A DNA stretch of 64,000 bases from positions 137,893,606 to 137,957,605 of the forward strand of contig CM060698.1 of the NCBI GenBank assembly GCA_030686995.1. The letters are read 5' to 3'. Positions 43,813-54,148 of this stretch are shown piece by piece (position 1 is the first letter of the stretch; each line of letters begins with the position of its first letter). The notes beneath the pieces were generated by a model. That model had not been told where the DNA came from. It saw only the letters and a program-made list of their open reading frames with translations, and made no database searches. The position numbers were made by a program, and so were the translations under genes. Source of the DNA: Artemisia argyi. Taxonomy: Eukaryota > Streptophyta > Magnoliopsida > Asterales > Asteraceae.

Positions 43813-46638
43813 TTAGTTTCTTTTAGGAACCCAAGCCATTACTGACTTGTATTCCCCTTGTGGAGTGACATACTCAAATTCTTTGAGTATGTAATCTCCA
43901 CTGTTTTTGAAAGCACTATCAAGAATTATTGTTTTTGATTCCAAAACTTGTGTTGAATTCTCAACAACATTCCCTTTTTCACCTTGACTTGCTGAAAGTA
44001 TTGTTTCTCCCTCAGCAGTACTTTCTTTCTTAACCCATTTAGATTTAACAGTTGGTGTTGGGTTCTTTGATCTAGGTACTCTTCTTGAGTTGTAAGGTCT
44101 TCTAGGTTTGTAGGAATTGAACTTCCTTGGTCTTACTTTTGAAAAAGTGCTAGCAGTACCTTGGTTGGGTGAATTCCTAACAGTACTTTGAGAAAGTACT
44201 GTTTCACCAGTACTTTGAAAAGTATCTCTTAAGGGTAATGGTGGTTTGGAAAATGGTCTTTTCTGGTGAGGGTACCTATAGTCTTTTGAGAAATTACTAT
44301 TGTTAACCCTATGTGAATGATTCCAAACTGGTTTATTCTCCCTTAGTTTATTCTCCCTTGGCTTATTCTCCCTTGGCTTATGGTTTGCAGATGTGGTCTT
44401 TGGGAATTTGCTTAAGTATTCTGAGTGGTAATCACAGTCCTTAATCAAATGGTGAGGCAAATTCTCTTCCTTTATGATGAAAAGGTTTTCTAAAGTTAGC
44501 AGTATTTTGAAAAGATTTTCTTGAAGGTACTGTTGAGTGACCAACAGTACTTTGAGAAGTATTTGGAAGTACTGCTTATTTTGAAAGATCTTTAGAAAAC
44601 TTTTTATAACAATTAACACACCTTAAACCTTTGTTATCATCCTTAGGTTTCTCAACAGTTTCCCTTAAGGACTCAGAACTAGATGAACTTGTATTAGATT
44701 TACCAGTAAGCTTCTTCCTAAACTCCAAATTGTCTACTCCAAAACAAGAAACATCTGTCATAGGTGGTTGAAAACTACCAGTGGGTGGGGGAACTTCATT
44801 GTATCCCTTGTCTTTCTTAAATTCAGAAGGTGTTGGACTAAGTGTTTCCTCATCACTAGATGTATTTTCTTCTAGGCTAATGAATTCTTCATCACTAGTT
44901 GAGGTTTCCTCTAAAAGAATTAGTTCCTTATTCCTAGTTGGGATCTCTTCTGAACTGCTATCATCATAACCTAGGCTAGTTTTAATGTTTGCTGTTCTTT
45001 GTTTCTCAACAAAACTAACATGTGACAGACCTGATTCTTTCCAACTAGCAAGTTTTGCTAACAAATTATCCCTTTCTTTAGTGATCTTTTCATGCTCAGA
45101 GACCTTACATCCTAACTTCCATTCACTCAGCTTTAATTGATAGTCTTGTTGCTCATATTTTTCTGCCCAAGCCATCTCATTATTTTCATGAGTGATTATT
45201 TTGGCTTCCATTTACTCTAAAGTCAATTGATAACCAGCTACCTCAGACCTAGCCCTTCTACAATTGTCTTTTTTAGTCTCATATTCTTTAGGCAATTTTT
45301 GATAAGAATTACTGCATTTAGTGCATACCTCAGAGACAATGGATGAACTTGGTGAAGTAGCTACCATAGCAAGTAGAACAGGTTCTTCTTCACTTTCCAT
45401 GCTCCAATCAAAGCTTCCAAGACCATCTCTTGATTCCAAAGCAGCAAATCCTGGTTCCTCATCAAAAGCTGTGCTCCAATCAAACTCTTCCAATGCAACC
45501 ATAGAGTAGGTTATTGGTTCATCATCAAATTCATTACTCCAGTCAACCTCTGAAAGGTTTTCTTGAGCCACCAAAGCTTTTGGTTTTGATTCAGTAATAG
45601 GAACTTCCTTTCTTTCAACCTTGGGTTTTTCAATCATCCTATTTGCCTGATACTTTGCAAACTCATGAACTTCTTGATCCTTGCAGTGATCATGGCAACT
45701 TGCCATCTTATGTCAATTTCTTCTAGAGCATCATCATCAATTTGCAACACATCTTCTTGATAAGTAACAGGTAAAGTGGCTTGTTGAGCAAAGAAGGAAC
45801 ATATAACATCATCTGAGTTGGTGTTGTTTGATGGTGATGAAGTGGTAGTAGTCATTGTTGTGCAAGGGTGCTGTTTCTCAACAGCAGTACTTTGAACAGG
45901 ATAAGCAGTACTTTTAGTGGAAGTACTGCTCCTGGTTTTAGAAGACACAAAAGCAATGTTATGGGTTTTCTGATGAGAACTTGAACTTGTGTTACCATTC
46001 ATCTCATTCTCATACACCTTCAAATTGTTGTAGAGATTATCAAAGTCCATAGAATCCAAACCAGGTTGTCCTCTGATCATAGTAGCAACCACATGCCATG
46101 CTGATGGCAAACTACTCAAGAACTTCAAGTTAGCATCTTCAACATATACCTATGCTCCATACAACTCTAGCATACTAAGAAGATTTTGGAATCTATCATA
46201 GGCAACATCAAGACCTTCTCTTTCACCAACAGTGAATGTTTCAAATTGTTGCTTCAATAAGTTCCTATGCATCTTCTTTGAAGCATCATTACCTCCAAAC
46301 CTTGACTTAATAGCAGCCCACAGTTGTTTTGCATCCTTAGCATCATAAAACTTCAATAAGTGACCATCAGGAATTGCAGAAAGCAGTATGTTGAGAGCCT
46401 TATCTTGATTTCTTTTTGTAACTGCTGGCAGGGTTGGCTTAGGTGGTGTAGGTTGTCCATCAACTGCTACAGGTTCTTCAAGAACAACATTTCCATTGAT
46501 AATCGCATCCCATAGAGCATGGTCTGTGATAGCAATGTACTGCCTCATCTTCATGATCCATAGATCATATTCTCCCTTCTTGACAATAGGAATTCTGATT
46601 GAGGTGATGTATGGAACTGGTGCAACTTCTGTCGACAT
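43813..46638 (-). pseudogene. Copia-C gag, broken into five frames
   Basis: Minus-strand ATG 46638 (MSTEVAPVPYIT). UBN2-type domain: YDLWIMKMRQYIAITDHALWD then SRFGGNDASKKMHRNLLKQQFETF. It is broken by TAG at 46150-46152, a frame change near 45700 where the zinc knuckle should be, a stop at 45212, and a frame change near 44580. After that come three acidic DWS repeats (45212-45600), a coiled coil, an acidic SSEEIPT...SDEE stretch, a PPPTGSF motif, a NK-PREN repeat, and finally KSVMAWVPKRN with stop at 43813. That ending matches gag ends I recall from related Asteraceae elements. A splice-acceptor-like tract lies between this stop and pol. Confidence 0.85.
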
Positions 46639-46700
46639 CTTTTAGGGTTTGTAGTAAAATTGGTTTTAAGGGTTTCTTCTTAATCAGAGTTTCCACACAA

Positions 46701-46713
46701 GCTCTGATACCAC
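46701..46713 (-). other. Copia-C primer binding site
   Basis: On the minus strand TGGTATCAGAGC follows two bases after the LTR end, the usual initiator-Met-tRNA site. Confidence 0.85.
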
Positions 46714-46714
46714 T

Positions 46715-47262
46715 TGTTGGATTGATATACACTTTGACCAAACTTAACTATAACTTGTAATGGTCTAGTAATCTTGAACAACTCCAAAACTACTAATAAT
46801 GAAACACTGATGTAACCTTGTTAAGTATGCAGAATCTACTAAAACAAAGCTAAGAAGAACTTTCAATGATTATATTAAACCAAACTTTGAACCTGCTTTA
46901 CAACACAGATTCACTAACAATCCCTAACAACTGTAATATTGTACGTACTTTTTGTTCTAATAAGCTTCTAACAATCGTATGAATTCATATATCTAATACC
47001 AGGCTTAAGGCTCCTTTTATAGGCATAAGGAAAACCTTAAGTCAGTTTACAATACTTGAATGACAAGTAAACTAACTCTAACTTAATTCTAGAATATTCT
47101 AATAACTTTGCATTACAATCCTTTCACGATATTGCATAACAGTCCTTTAACTAGAAGTACTTTGTCATTCTTCATGCACGAGCAGTACTTTGACCATGAG
47201 AAGCACTTTGACACAAGCAGTACTTTGATCTTCAGAAGTACTTTGATCTTCATATCCCAACA
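46715..47262 (-). repeat. Copia-C 5' LTR with AGTACTTTG array
   Basis: 548 bp. The minus-strand start TGTTGGGATATGAAG is at 47262. The first 110 bases hold five copies of AGTACTTTG or AGCACTTTG (plus-strand starts about 47156, 47184, 47203, 47219 and 47236), most preceded by AGC or GA. A TATA box (CCTATAAAAGG on minus) lies at about 47013-47023. The right flank is Copia-D RT. Confidence 0.85.
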
Positions 47263-49652
47263 GTCTTGCCTTGTTTCTTACCACAATCCCCCTTGCATCC
47301 TTTTTACATTTTAGGATCCATTTAGTCCCAATTGCAACCTCTCCATCAGGCAATAGCACCAACTCCTATACATCCTGATTTAGGAATTGTTGCATTTCCT
47401 CTTGCATAGCAGCATCTGCAAGGGCTTGAGCTAGACTAGTTGGTTCAACTTGAGACAAAAATCAAGCAAATAGAAAATGGTGAAAGTCAACATGATTTTT
47501 CCTAGTTTATTATGAATGTAACAAACAAAGGCAGATTCACCAAACTTGGACTTTTTCACCTTGTTCCTTGTTTGAACTCCTGAAGTGGGATCACCAAGAA
47601 TCAAAGATTGTGGATGCACAGTGTTAATCCTTTTAGTCACTTTTGGACTAACATCAATTGAGGTTGGAAGGTTAGTGAATGTAGGTGCAAAGTCATCATC
47701 ATATGAGGAGGAAGTGAAGATACCTGTGCTTGATTGATGATGAATTCCTTTTAACTCAGAGCTTGAGGATTGTTCATTGGCAAGATCAGATGGACTAGGA
47801 AATCTTGTGGGAGATTCATCAAACCCCAATGAGTCAATAGATGGGGTAGTAGTATGAGCAGCAGGAACAGAACTATCACTGTCAGCAGGAACACTACCAG
47901 TAGAATGGGTAGTAGCAGCAGGATTCACATCATCAGGAATGGGAATACTACTAGTAGAATCAGGACCATTACTAGCAGCATCCATGTTCATGCGGGTTTC
48001 AATAGCAGCTTGTCTTAATAGTTCCTTTGTGTCTTTGGAGAATTCAAAACAAATTTTTTTAGCTGCTTCCTTTGCTTCATGCTCTTGTCTTTGAAGCCTA
48101 GCAAGTTCTTCTGCATAACTTGAATTAGCTTCAGTCATACCAGAAGAATCTTTGAGCTCAGTACCTAAAAAATGGTTAGTAGGAAAAGAAGGAACAACTA
48201 TAACTTGTTCATCACACTTTGTGTCTGAATCATCATCTAAGGCACCTGCATTATTAGTTTGTGGCTTTTGTGTACTTGCAGATTGATTAGCTTTGAACCT
48301 AGTGTAACCTAAATGATCAGTTTAAATAGTCAAGGTCAAAATACCACTCAGGACCTGTCCCTTGGACATTAGGTTTCTTCTATCCTTTTGGCAGATAAAT
48401 TATACACCCTGTAAGCCTTACTATGAGCTGAGTAACCAACAATATACCCCTCATCAGCTTTCCCTACAAACTTTCCCAAATGATCACTTGTATTTAAAAT
48501 AGTCACATGACATCCAAAAGGCATAAAGTAACTAATGGTGGAACTTTCCCAGTCAAAAGTTCATAAGGTATCTTGTTGTGAGGTCTAGTTATCAATACCC
48601 CTATTCAAAACATAGCAAGCAGTGCTAACTGCTTCAGTCCAAAACATAGTGGGTAGGTTAGAGTCAACAAGCATAGACCTTGCAGCTTCTATAAGGGTTC
48701 TATTCTTCCTTTCAGCAACTCCATTTTGTTGTGGAGTCCTGGCATTGCTATAGTCCCTTTTTATCCCCTTAGACCCACAGAGTTCAATTAATTTAGCATT
48801 TTTAAACTCTGTCCCATTATCACACCTTATACCTTTAACCTTTTTGTTTATCTGGTTTTCAATAAGGGCAATAAATTCTTGAAGAGTCTGAAAAGTTTCA
48901 TCTTTAGTTCCCAAAAAGAATACCCAACAAAACCTGCTATAATCATCAGTAATCACCAGGAAGAAGTACTTGTGATCAATACTTCTGATAGATGTAGGAC
49001 CAAAGAGATCCATATGTAGTAACTGAAGAGGTTCTGAAATTGTGCTCACAGCTGTAATTTCCTTATATGAAGCTTTGTGTTGCTTTCTTTTATTGCATGC
49101 AACACAATTTTTCTCATTGGTGAAGACTTTGGAAGGAAGCCCTTGGACCAATCCATGTTTTGCAAGCTTGTTGATGGTTTTAAAATTCACCTGTGCCATC
49201 CTTTTGTGTCATTTGGTAGACTCATCCAAGGATGCTTTTGCCACTAAACAACCTAGATCACCTTCAGCCTGGACATCATTCAGATTGAATGTGTAAAGAT
49301 TGTGTCTTCTTGGAACTCTGAGTAGAACCTGACTATTATCAGGTAACTTGAAGTCTTTAGAAAGCACAAGACAATCCTTCTCAGTGAAGAGAACATTGTT
49401 TTTCTTGTCACAGATTTGTGATACAGAAAACAAATTAAAATTATGAAGCTCCTTTACATAATAGACATTTTCAAAGTCCAGCTTGGAAGTCCTTATGGTT
49501 CCTTTCCCTGTAATTCTGCCATCTCCTCCTCCAAAAGTCACAATTCCTCCATGAATGACCACAAAATCATGTAACCTTTCTTTATTCCCTGTCATACTTC
49601 TAGAGCAACCACTATCTACAATACCTACATCTTTATTCTTATGAGGATGACC
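47263..49652 (-). pseudogene. Copia-D pol: protease to start of RT, broken
   Basis: Minus strand from a TTTTTGTTGTTGTAG/GG acceptor-like site. Protease end: SRSMTGNKERLHDF, then KELHNFNLFSVSQICDKKN. A TGA in place of Trp in the HRRLGH region (about 49207) ends the first frame. GAG-pre-integrase then continues: NFKTINKLAKHGLVQGLP, zinc pair CVACNKRKQH. Integrase core is complete in motifs (HMDLFGP, RCDNGTEFK, NGVAERKN) until a frameshift near 48585. A spacer rich in Ser/Thr/Pro (47431-48138) holds SVPADSD-type repeats, and RT begins VAIGTKWILKCKKDARGIVVRNKARL just before Copia-C. Confidence 0.87.
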
Positions 49653-49734
49653 CTACAACAACAAAAATATACAACAACATTAATATACATAGGGAGACTA
49701 AAGTCATAAATGACTTGAGCCTGCCTTATGGATC

Positions 49735-52482
49735 AATAAGAATTAAACCATGTAGATTGATGAGATCCACCATTGTTCTTGGATCCCCTTTTCATATATG
49801 GTGTATTTTGTCTCCAAGAACAACTTGCTGAGGACTTAACATCAGTATCCCATCTTGCCCTCCCCATATACATTAGGTCATAATAAACATGCCAAAACCC
49901 ATTATGAAAGTAAGTGCTAGTGGGTCTGACAAATGGTCTAGCAATATGTGTCTTCCAACTAGCTGAAAAAGGTCTACCAGCAGAATCTGATCCGCCAGCA
50001 GAAACTGGCTTACCAGCAGGAACTGACTTACCAACAGAAACTGGTTTATCAGCAGAAACTAGATTACCAGTAGAATTGGATCTGCTGGTTTTCACATGTG
50101 TTTCTTGTGGAACAAATGGGGGAATTTTATTAATATTGTTCCACATTGGTCTAGGTCTCTATTGGTCAGCACACACACCCATTCTTTTCTCATGAAAATC
50201 ACAATCCTGAATATGATAAGAACTACCACAAACAAAACAAGTTTTCTTTCTATGAGATTTGTTCATAACAGGAGATGACTTATTACAAACAAACTTATCA
50301 AAACCAAAACCAGAAACTGAATTGTTTTTAACAGAATTAAAAGAATTGTCTTTCACAGAATTAAAAGATAAGTCTTCAAGAGAAGTTGTCTTTGAAACAG
50401 ATTGATCAGCAGCAACTCTAGGGGAGAAGTCTACAGACTTGTGTGTAGACTTGAGTAAAGACTTGGGTGAATCAGACTTGTTACTTTGTCACTGAAAGAA
50501 CAAGATACAAACTCATTAGTTTCACTGCCAGAGCCAGGCAAGTCATTAGACTTTTTGCCATATGTCATGTTGGATTCATCAAAGTCTATGTGTGGTGAGG
50601 GTGGCTTAAATGTTCCTATAATTGGTGGAGAAATAGCATGCATTTCTCCTTCTTTAACAAGAGTTTGAGAATTTTCTTCCTCAGGGTCATAGTAAAAAAC
50701 ACTTGACTCATTAGGGTCATAAACTTCATGTGGCCCTATATAGTCTCCAAGCCCTAGCCCCCTCCTTGACCTAACAGTCAAATGACTATCAACCAATTTG
50801 TCTAAGTGTTTAGTTGATTCTTGCCATTTCATATGTCTAACCACTTCACTATCTAATTTAGCTTGTAAATCCTATTTCTCTAAGTTTACCTTAGTATTTT
50901 CATTCTCAGAAAATTTTAGCAAGTTAGTAGTATTTTCTAAGTCTTTTTGTAAAACCCTAATTTTCTCTTCATATGCTAACTGATTCTTTTGGTACCAAAC
51001 CTTTTGTTGTTCTAATGTTTTAACTGCACCTTTATAGGCTTGTACCTGAATATAGGAGTCTTTATATTGAGTTTCTAGATCATCAAACTCCTTCTTAAGT
51101 TCAGCATATTTACTATCACAACCAAATATACAATTTTGTACCTGAGATGGGATGCCCATCAAAGCAAATTCTTCTGTCTCATCTTCTGTCTCACATCCAG
51201 CAAGCATTCCATAGAGATGAGAAGCACCACTTTCCACCTCTAAAGACTCATGATCATTCCAATCAATCATAGAATCCACAGAAACCAAGGCTTTTGATTG
51301 GCCAGATTCTAATTCCTTCTGCTTATATGCATAGTATCTTGTTTTTTCATCAGCCTTCTTTTCAGTGCATTCTCTAGAGAAGTGACCCATTTGGCCACAT
51401 GAATAACAACTAACCTTCTTCTTATCAAACCTAGCTGCATCCCTACCCTTGAAGTTGAGCTTTCTTCCAGCCTTCTTTCCAAATATTTTGATTTTGGCTG
51501 AAAGCATAGCCATCTACCACTTAAGATCCATCTCCTCCAAGTCTAACTTATCAACTTGCTCCAGATCTTCAAAAGCCAATTGCTGTTGTGGTTCATAGTC
51601 AGCCACAAAGGAATGGAGCATATCTTCTAACACATTACTGGATTTGGAATGTGTCTTTGGTCCAGTAGAGGTGTAGGAAGATGATGTTGATGAAGAACTT
51701 GGACTATCACCATATGACACCTTGTTATTACCAGCAGTGGTACTAATAAATGCTAAATTTGTTGGAGTTGGTGAATAAGTTGAGTGGCCCTTAATATCAA
51801 TCTCAAGAGTTCTGAGTTTGTTGTAAAGATCATCAAAGGTTAAGAACTTAAGACCACCTCTTATTTTAAGAGTGATGCAGACCTGTGACCATGAATGAGG
51901 CAAGGCTCTTAAGAACTTGGTGTTGCAATCCTCATTATCAGGCTTTGCTTTTAACTGATTCAGCGGACTTAAAATCTTCTGAAACCTGTCATATCCTTTG
52001 TGTAAGCCTTCCTCTTCTGAAATCTTGAACTCTTGGAACTCCTGTTTGAGCATGGACTTCCTCATCTTTCTTGACTCATCATTGCCTCCAAATCTTGCTT
52101 TGATAGACTTCCAGATCTCCTTAGCATCATCCAGATGATGAAAGTCTCCCATATGATCATCTGGGAGAGACTGAAGCAAGATCGTTCTTGCCTTGGTCTC
52201 TCTTTGGACAACAATCTGTTCATCAGCAGTAGCAAGAGGAAGAATGATAATAATGCCTTGATTGTCTCTTCCAGTTTTCTTCTTGCTGTTTCCATTCTGA
52301 ATTACATTCCAGAGGTTGAAATCACTGTTGATGATCCAGTTCTCCATCTTCATAGCCCAGATCTCGTATTTATCTTTTTTGAGATAGGGGAATTTGCCAT
52401 TGCTGCTAGTTACAGTTACTTGTTGTATTGGTTGTGTCTGTGTAGATGTTTGAGTGACACTAGAATCATCTTCTTCTGCCAT
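49735..52482 (-). pseudogene. Copia-D gag, broken by TAG codons and a frameshift
   Basis: Minus-strand ATG 52482 (MAEEDDSSVTQTSTQ). UBN2-type domain: YEIWAMKMENWIINSDFNLWN then ARFGGNDESRKMRKSMLKQEFQEF. TAG at 51514-51516 comes directly before an ATG, in the same register. Zinc knuckle CYSCGQMGHFSREC is intact at about 51380-51420. A coiled coil follows (LKKEFDDLETQYKDSY), then TAG at 50872, a frameshift near 50480, a CFVCGSSYHIQDC second knuckle, TAG at 50159, and an 18-bp coding minisatellite (VSAGKP-type repeats). It ends STWFNSY at 49735. Confidence 0.87.
49977..50080 (-). repeat. 18-bp coding minisatellite in Copia-D gag
   Basis: Six units start at 49977, 49995, 50013, 50031, 50049 and 50067, exactly 18 bp apart, each with CAGCAGAAACTG or a close variant. 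In the gag frame they encode a six-residue repeat of the form G-K-P-V-S-A. The same motif occurs, not in phase, in the Copia-D U3. Confidence 0.85.
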
Positions 52483-52544
52483 AGTTGAAGAGTTTAAGGG
52501 TTTTTACAAGATGAAAGTTGTTTTTCTTTAACAGAGACTCTCTC

Positions 52545-52560
52545 CTGGCTCAGGTACCAC
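52545..52560 (-). other. Copia-D primer binding site, variant
   Basis: On the minus strand TGGTACCTGAGCCAGG follows the LTR end. It resembles the initiator-Met site TGGTATCAGAGC with three changes, expected in an old copy. Confidence 0.6.
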
Positions 52561-52561
52561 T

Positions 52562-53051
52562 TGTTGGATCGGCTCCTAGATAGATCTTTAGAGCCTTAGG
52601 AATCGATAGAATGCTAAAGTAATCACAAGCAAACTATATAGAGAATCTCTGACAATCTTATGTTCACACAGAATATAAATACAAGAGTAAAGAAAACAAA
52701 TAACTAAAAACTTTGATCCTCTATGGATCTATATCAATCACTATACATTGTTTCTAATGTCTTAGTTACATAATTCATAGCCGTATGTTTCTTTTATAAT
52801 AGAAGAAACCCTAAACAGCTCATTACAAGAAAACGTGTAAAGAAAACTATCAAAGATATGCAATATCTTCTCCTAATATAGCTTATACATATCCTTCTAT
52901 CAACTTCTAATACTATGGATTAACTATATCCGCATAAATATATCATCAGCAAGAACCAATTCATCAGCAGGAACCACTATAGGTACCAGCAGGAAACTGT
53001 CAGTAGAAATACATCAACAAAAACCAATGTTGTCTTCAATAATTCCTAACA
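52562..53051 (-). repeat. Copia-D 5' LTR with CAGCAGGAAC array
   Basis: 490 bp, TGTTGGATCGG to ATTCCTAACA on the plus strand. The outermost 110 bases (the U3 start on minus) hold CATCAGCAAGAACC, CATCAGCAGGAACC, CCAGCAGGAAAC, GTCAGTAGAAAT and CATCAACAAAAACC at about 52944, 52963, 52985, 52999 and 53013. A TATA box (ATTATAAAAG on minus) lies at about 52791-52801. Confidence 0.83.
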
Positions 53052-53151
53052 AGAATTAAATTATCTTCTATAGATATGTGATCGGTCTCAAACGGTCAAC
53101 TTAAAGTCAACCACGGATGTAGTCAAAATAAGTCAAACTGCTCAGGCAAAT

Positions 53152-54148
53152 TGATGCGTGGGAATTGCACCAGGCTTTACCTCTCAAGGGATCTCGAGAA
53201 GCTTACAACCCCCACCAGGCAGTGTACCTGATCGATGTAGTATAGTATAATGACAAGTACCGGGGGATTGATCGTTCAACTCAGGAATAGTATCGCTAGG
53301 ATTAGAAAACCTAAAAACTAGGTTTAGAGGTGAGGGATGATTCTTTTTGTATTTTTTATATTTTATAAAAGCAATTAAAAATCTCGGGTATTGGAAGGAT
53401 AGGCAGAATTAGTTGCTAGTCAACTAACCCAAGATGCAATCAAAATAAAATGACAAAAATGAAAATAAACTAAATTAATAATGTGGAGTGAACAATATAT
53501 GGGAGAATTGTGTTTACTTAGATTTCACTACTCCCTAGATATCTTTTATAGGTTAATTACTTGTTACAGTTGCGTGGATGATGGGTTGTATTCCTTAATA
53601 CCATTCATGGGGTGGTGTACTTACTTCCCCAATCCTATAAGCTCCTACTTCATTCCTATGTCGAGCCAGCTAAGAAGCTCCTAACATGGGATCACTAGAA
53701 TTCGCTCATGCATTAAATACAACCAATAAAACCTAGTACACATCGGTTCATGTTTCTTAAGACGTTCAAGCAAGTTACACAATGGAGATCTGCCAGTTCT
53801 CTTAAGCCTAACATTGAAATCATTCATCCATTACAACTATAAACAAGCAATCAACCTATAATCAACATCTAGGTTTCATTACATCTAAGCAAACACATAA
53901 AAGATCTAGCCTAGCATGTTATCATCAAGACAAGCATAAGATATATTCAAACAACACATAGACATATTGAATGAATTGAAGGAAGACTTATCTCAATTGA
54001 ACATGAAAGGTTTCAAGGGGTGAAAACCCTTGAAAATACTGTTACAAACGACCTAGGGTTTATTAGGTTCGACCCTAGAATTCTCCACACAAGTTCCTCT
54101 TTTAATGAATGAAAAATAGAAAAGTATTTATAGATTTTGTGAGGTGAT
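53152..54148 (+). mobile_element. Partial LTR of the Gypsy-A family
   Basis: It begins TGATGCGTGGGAATTGCACC and follows the Gypsy-A LTR (GGGATCTCGAGAAGCTTAC, CAGGCAGTGTACCTGATCG, GGGGGATTGATCGTTCA) for about 1 kb, up to a TATTTATAG run corresponding to the TATA region. There it is cut by the long-LTR element at 54149. The other half is not in the window. It is clearly diverged from both Gypsy-A LTRs and lies in the same orientation as they do. Confidence 0.82.

Larger units (their letters stand above)
40826..47262 (-). mobile_element. Copia-C: 5' two-thirds, best-preserved pol
   Basis: Minus-strand order: 5' LTR 46715-47262, primer site, gag in broken frames, nearly intact protease-integrase-RT, then interruption by Copia-B within RT/RNase H. 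RNase H and the 3' LTR are not in the window. The outer LTR end (47262) interrupts the RT of Copia-D at 47263. Confidence 0.87.
47263..53051 (-). mobile_element. Copia-D: 5' two-thirds, oldest of the nest
   Basis: Minus-strand order: 5' LTR 52562-53051, primer site, gag, protease to integrase, spacer, and the first part of RT, cut by Copia-C at 47262/47263. More frame damage than in Copia-C agrees with greater age. RNase H and the 3' LTR are not in the window. Confidence 0.87.

Noticed and set aside
49977..50080. Regularly spaced 18-bp repeats as a CRISPR-like array
   Set aside because: There are no spacers, the repeats are contiguous and in frame with gag, and the genome is a plant.
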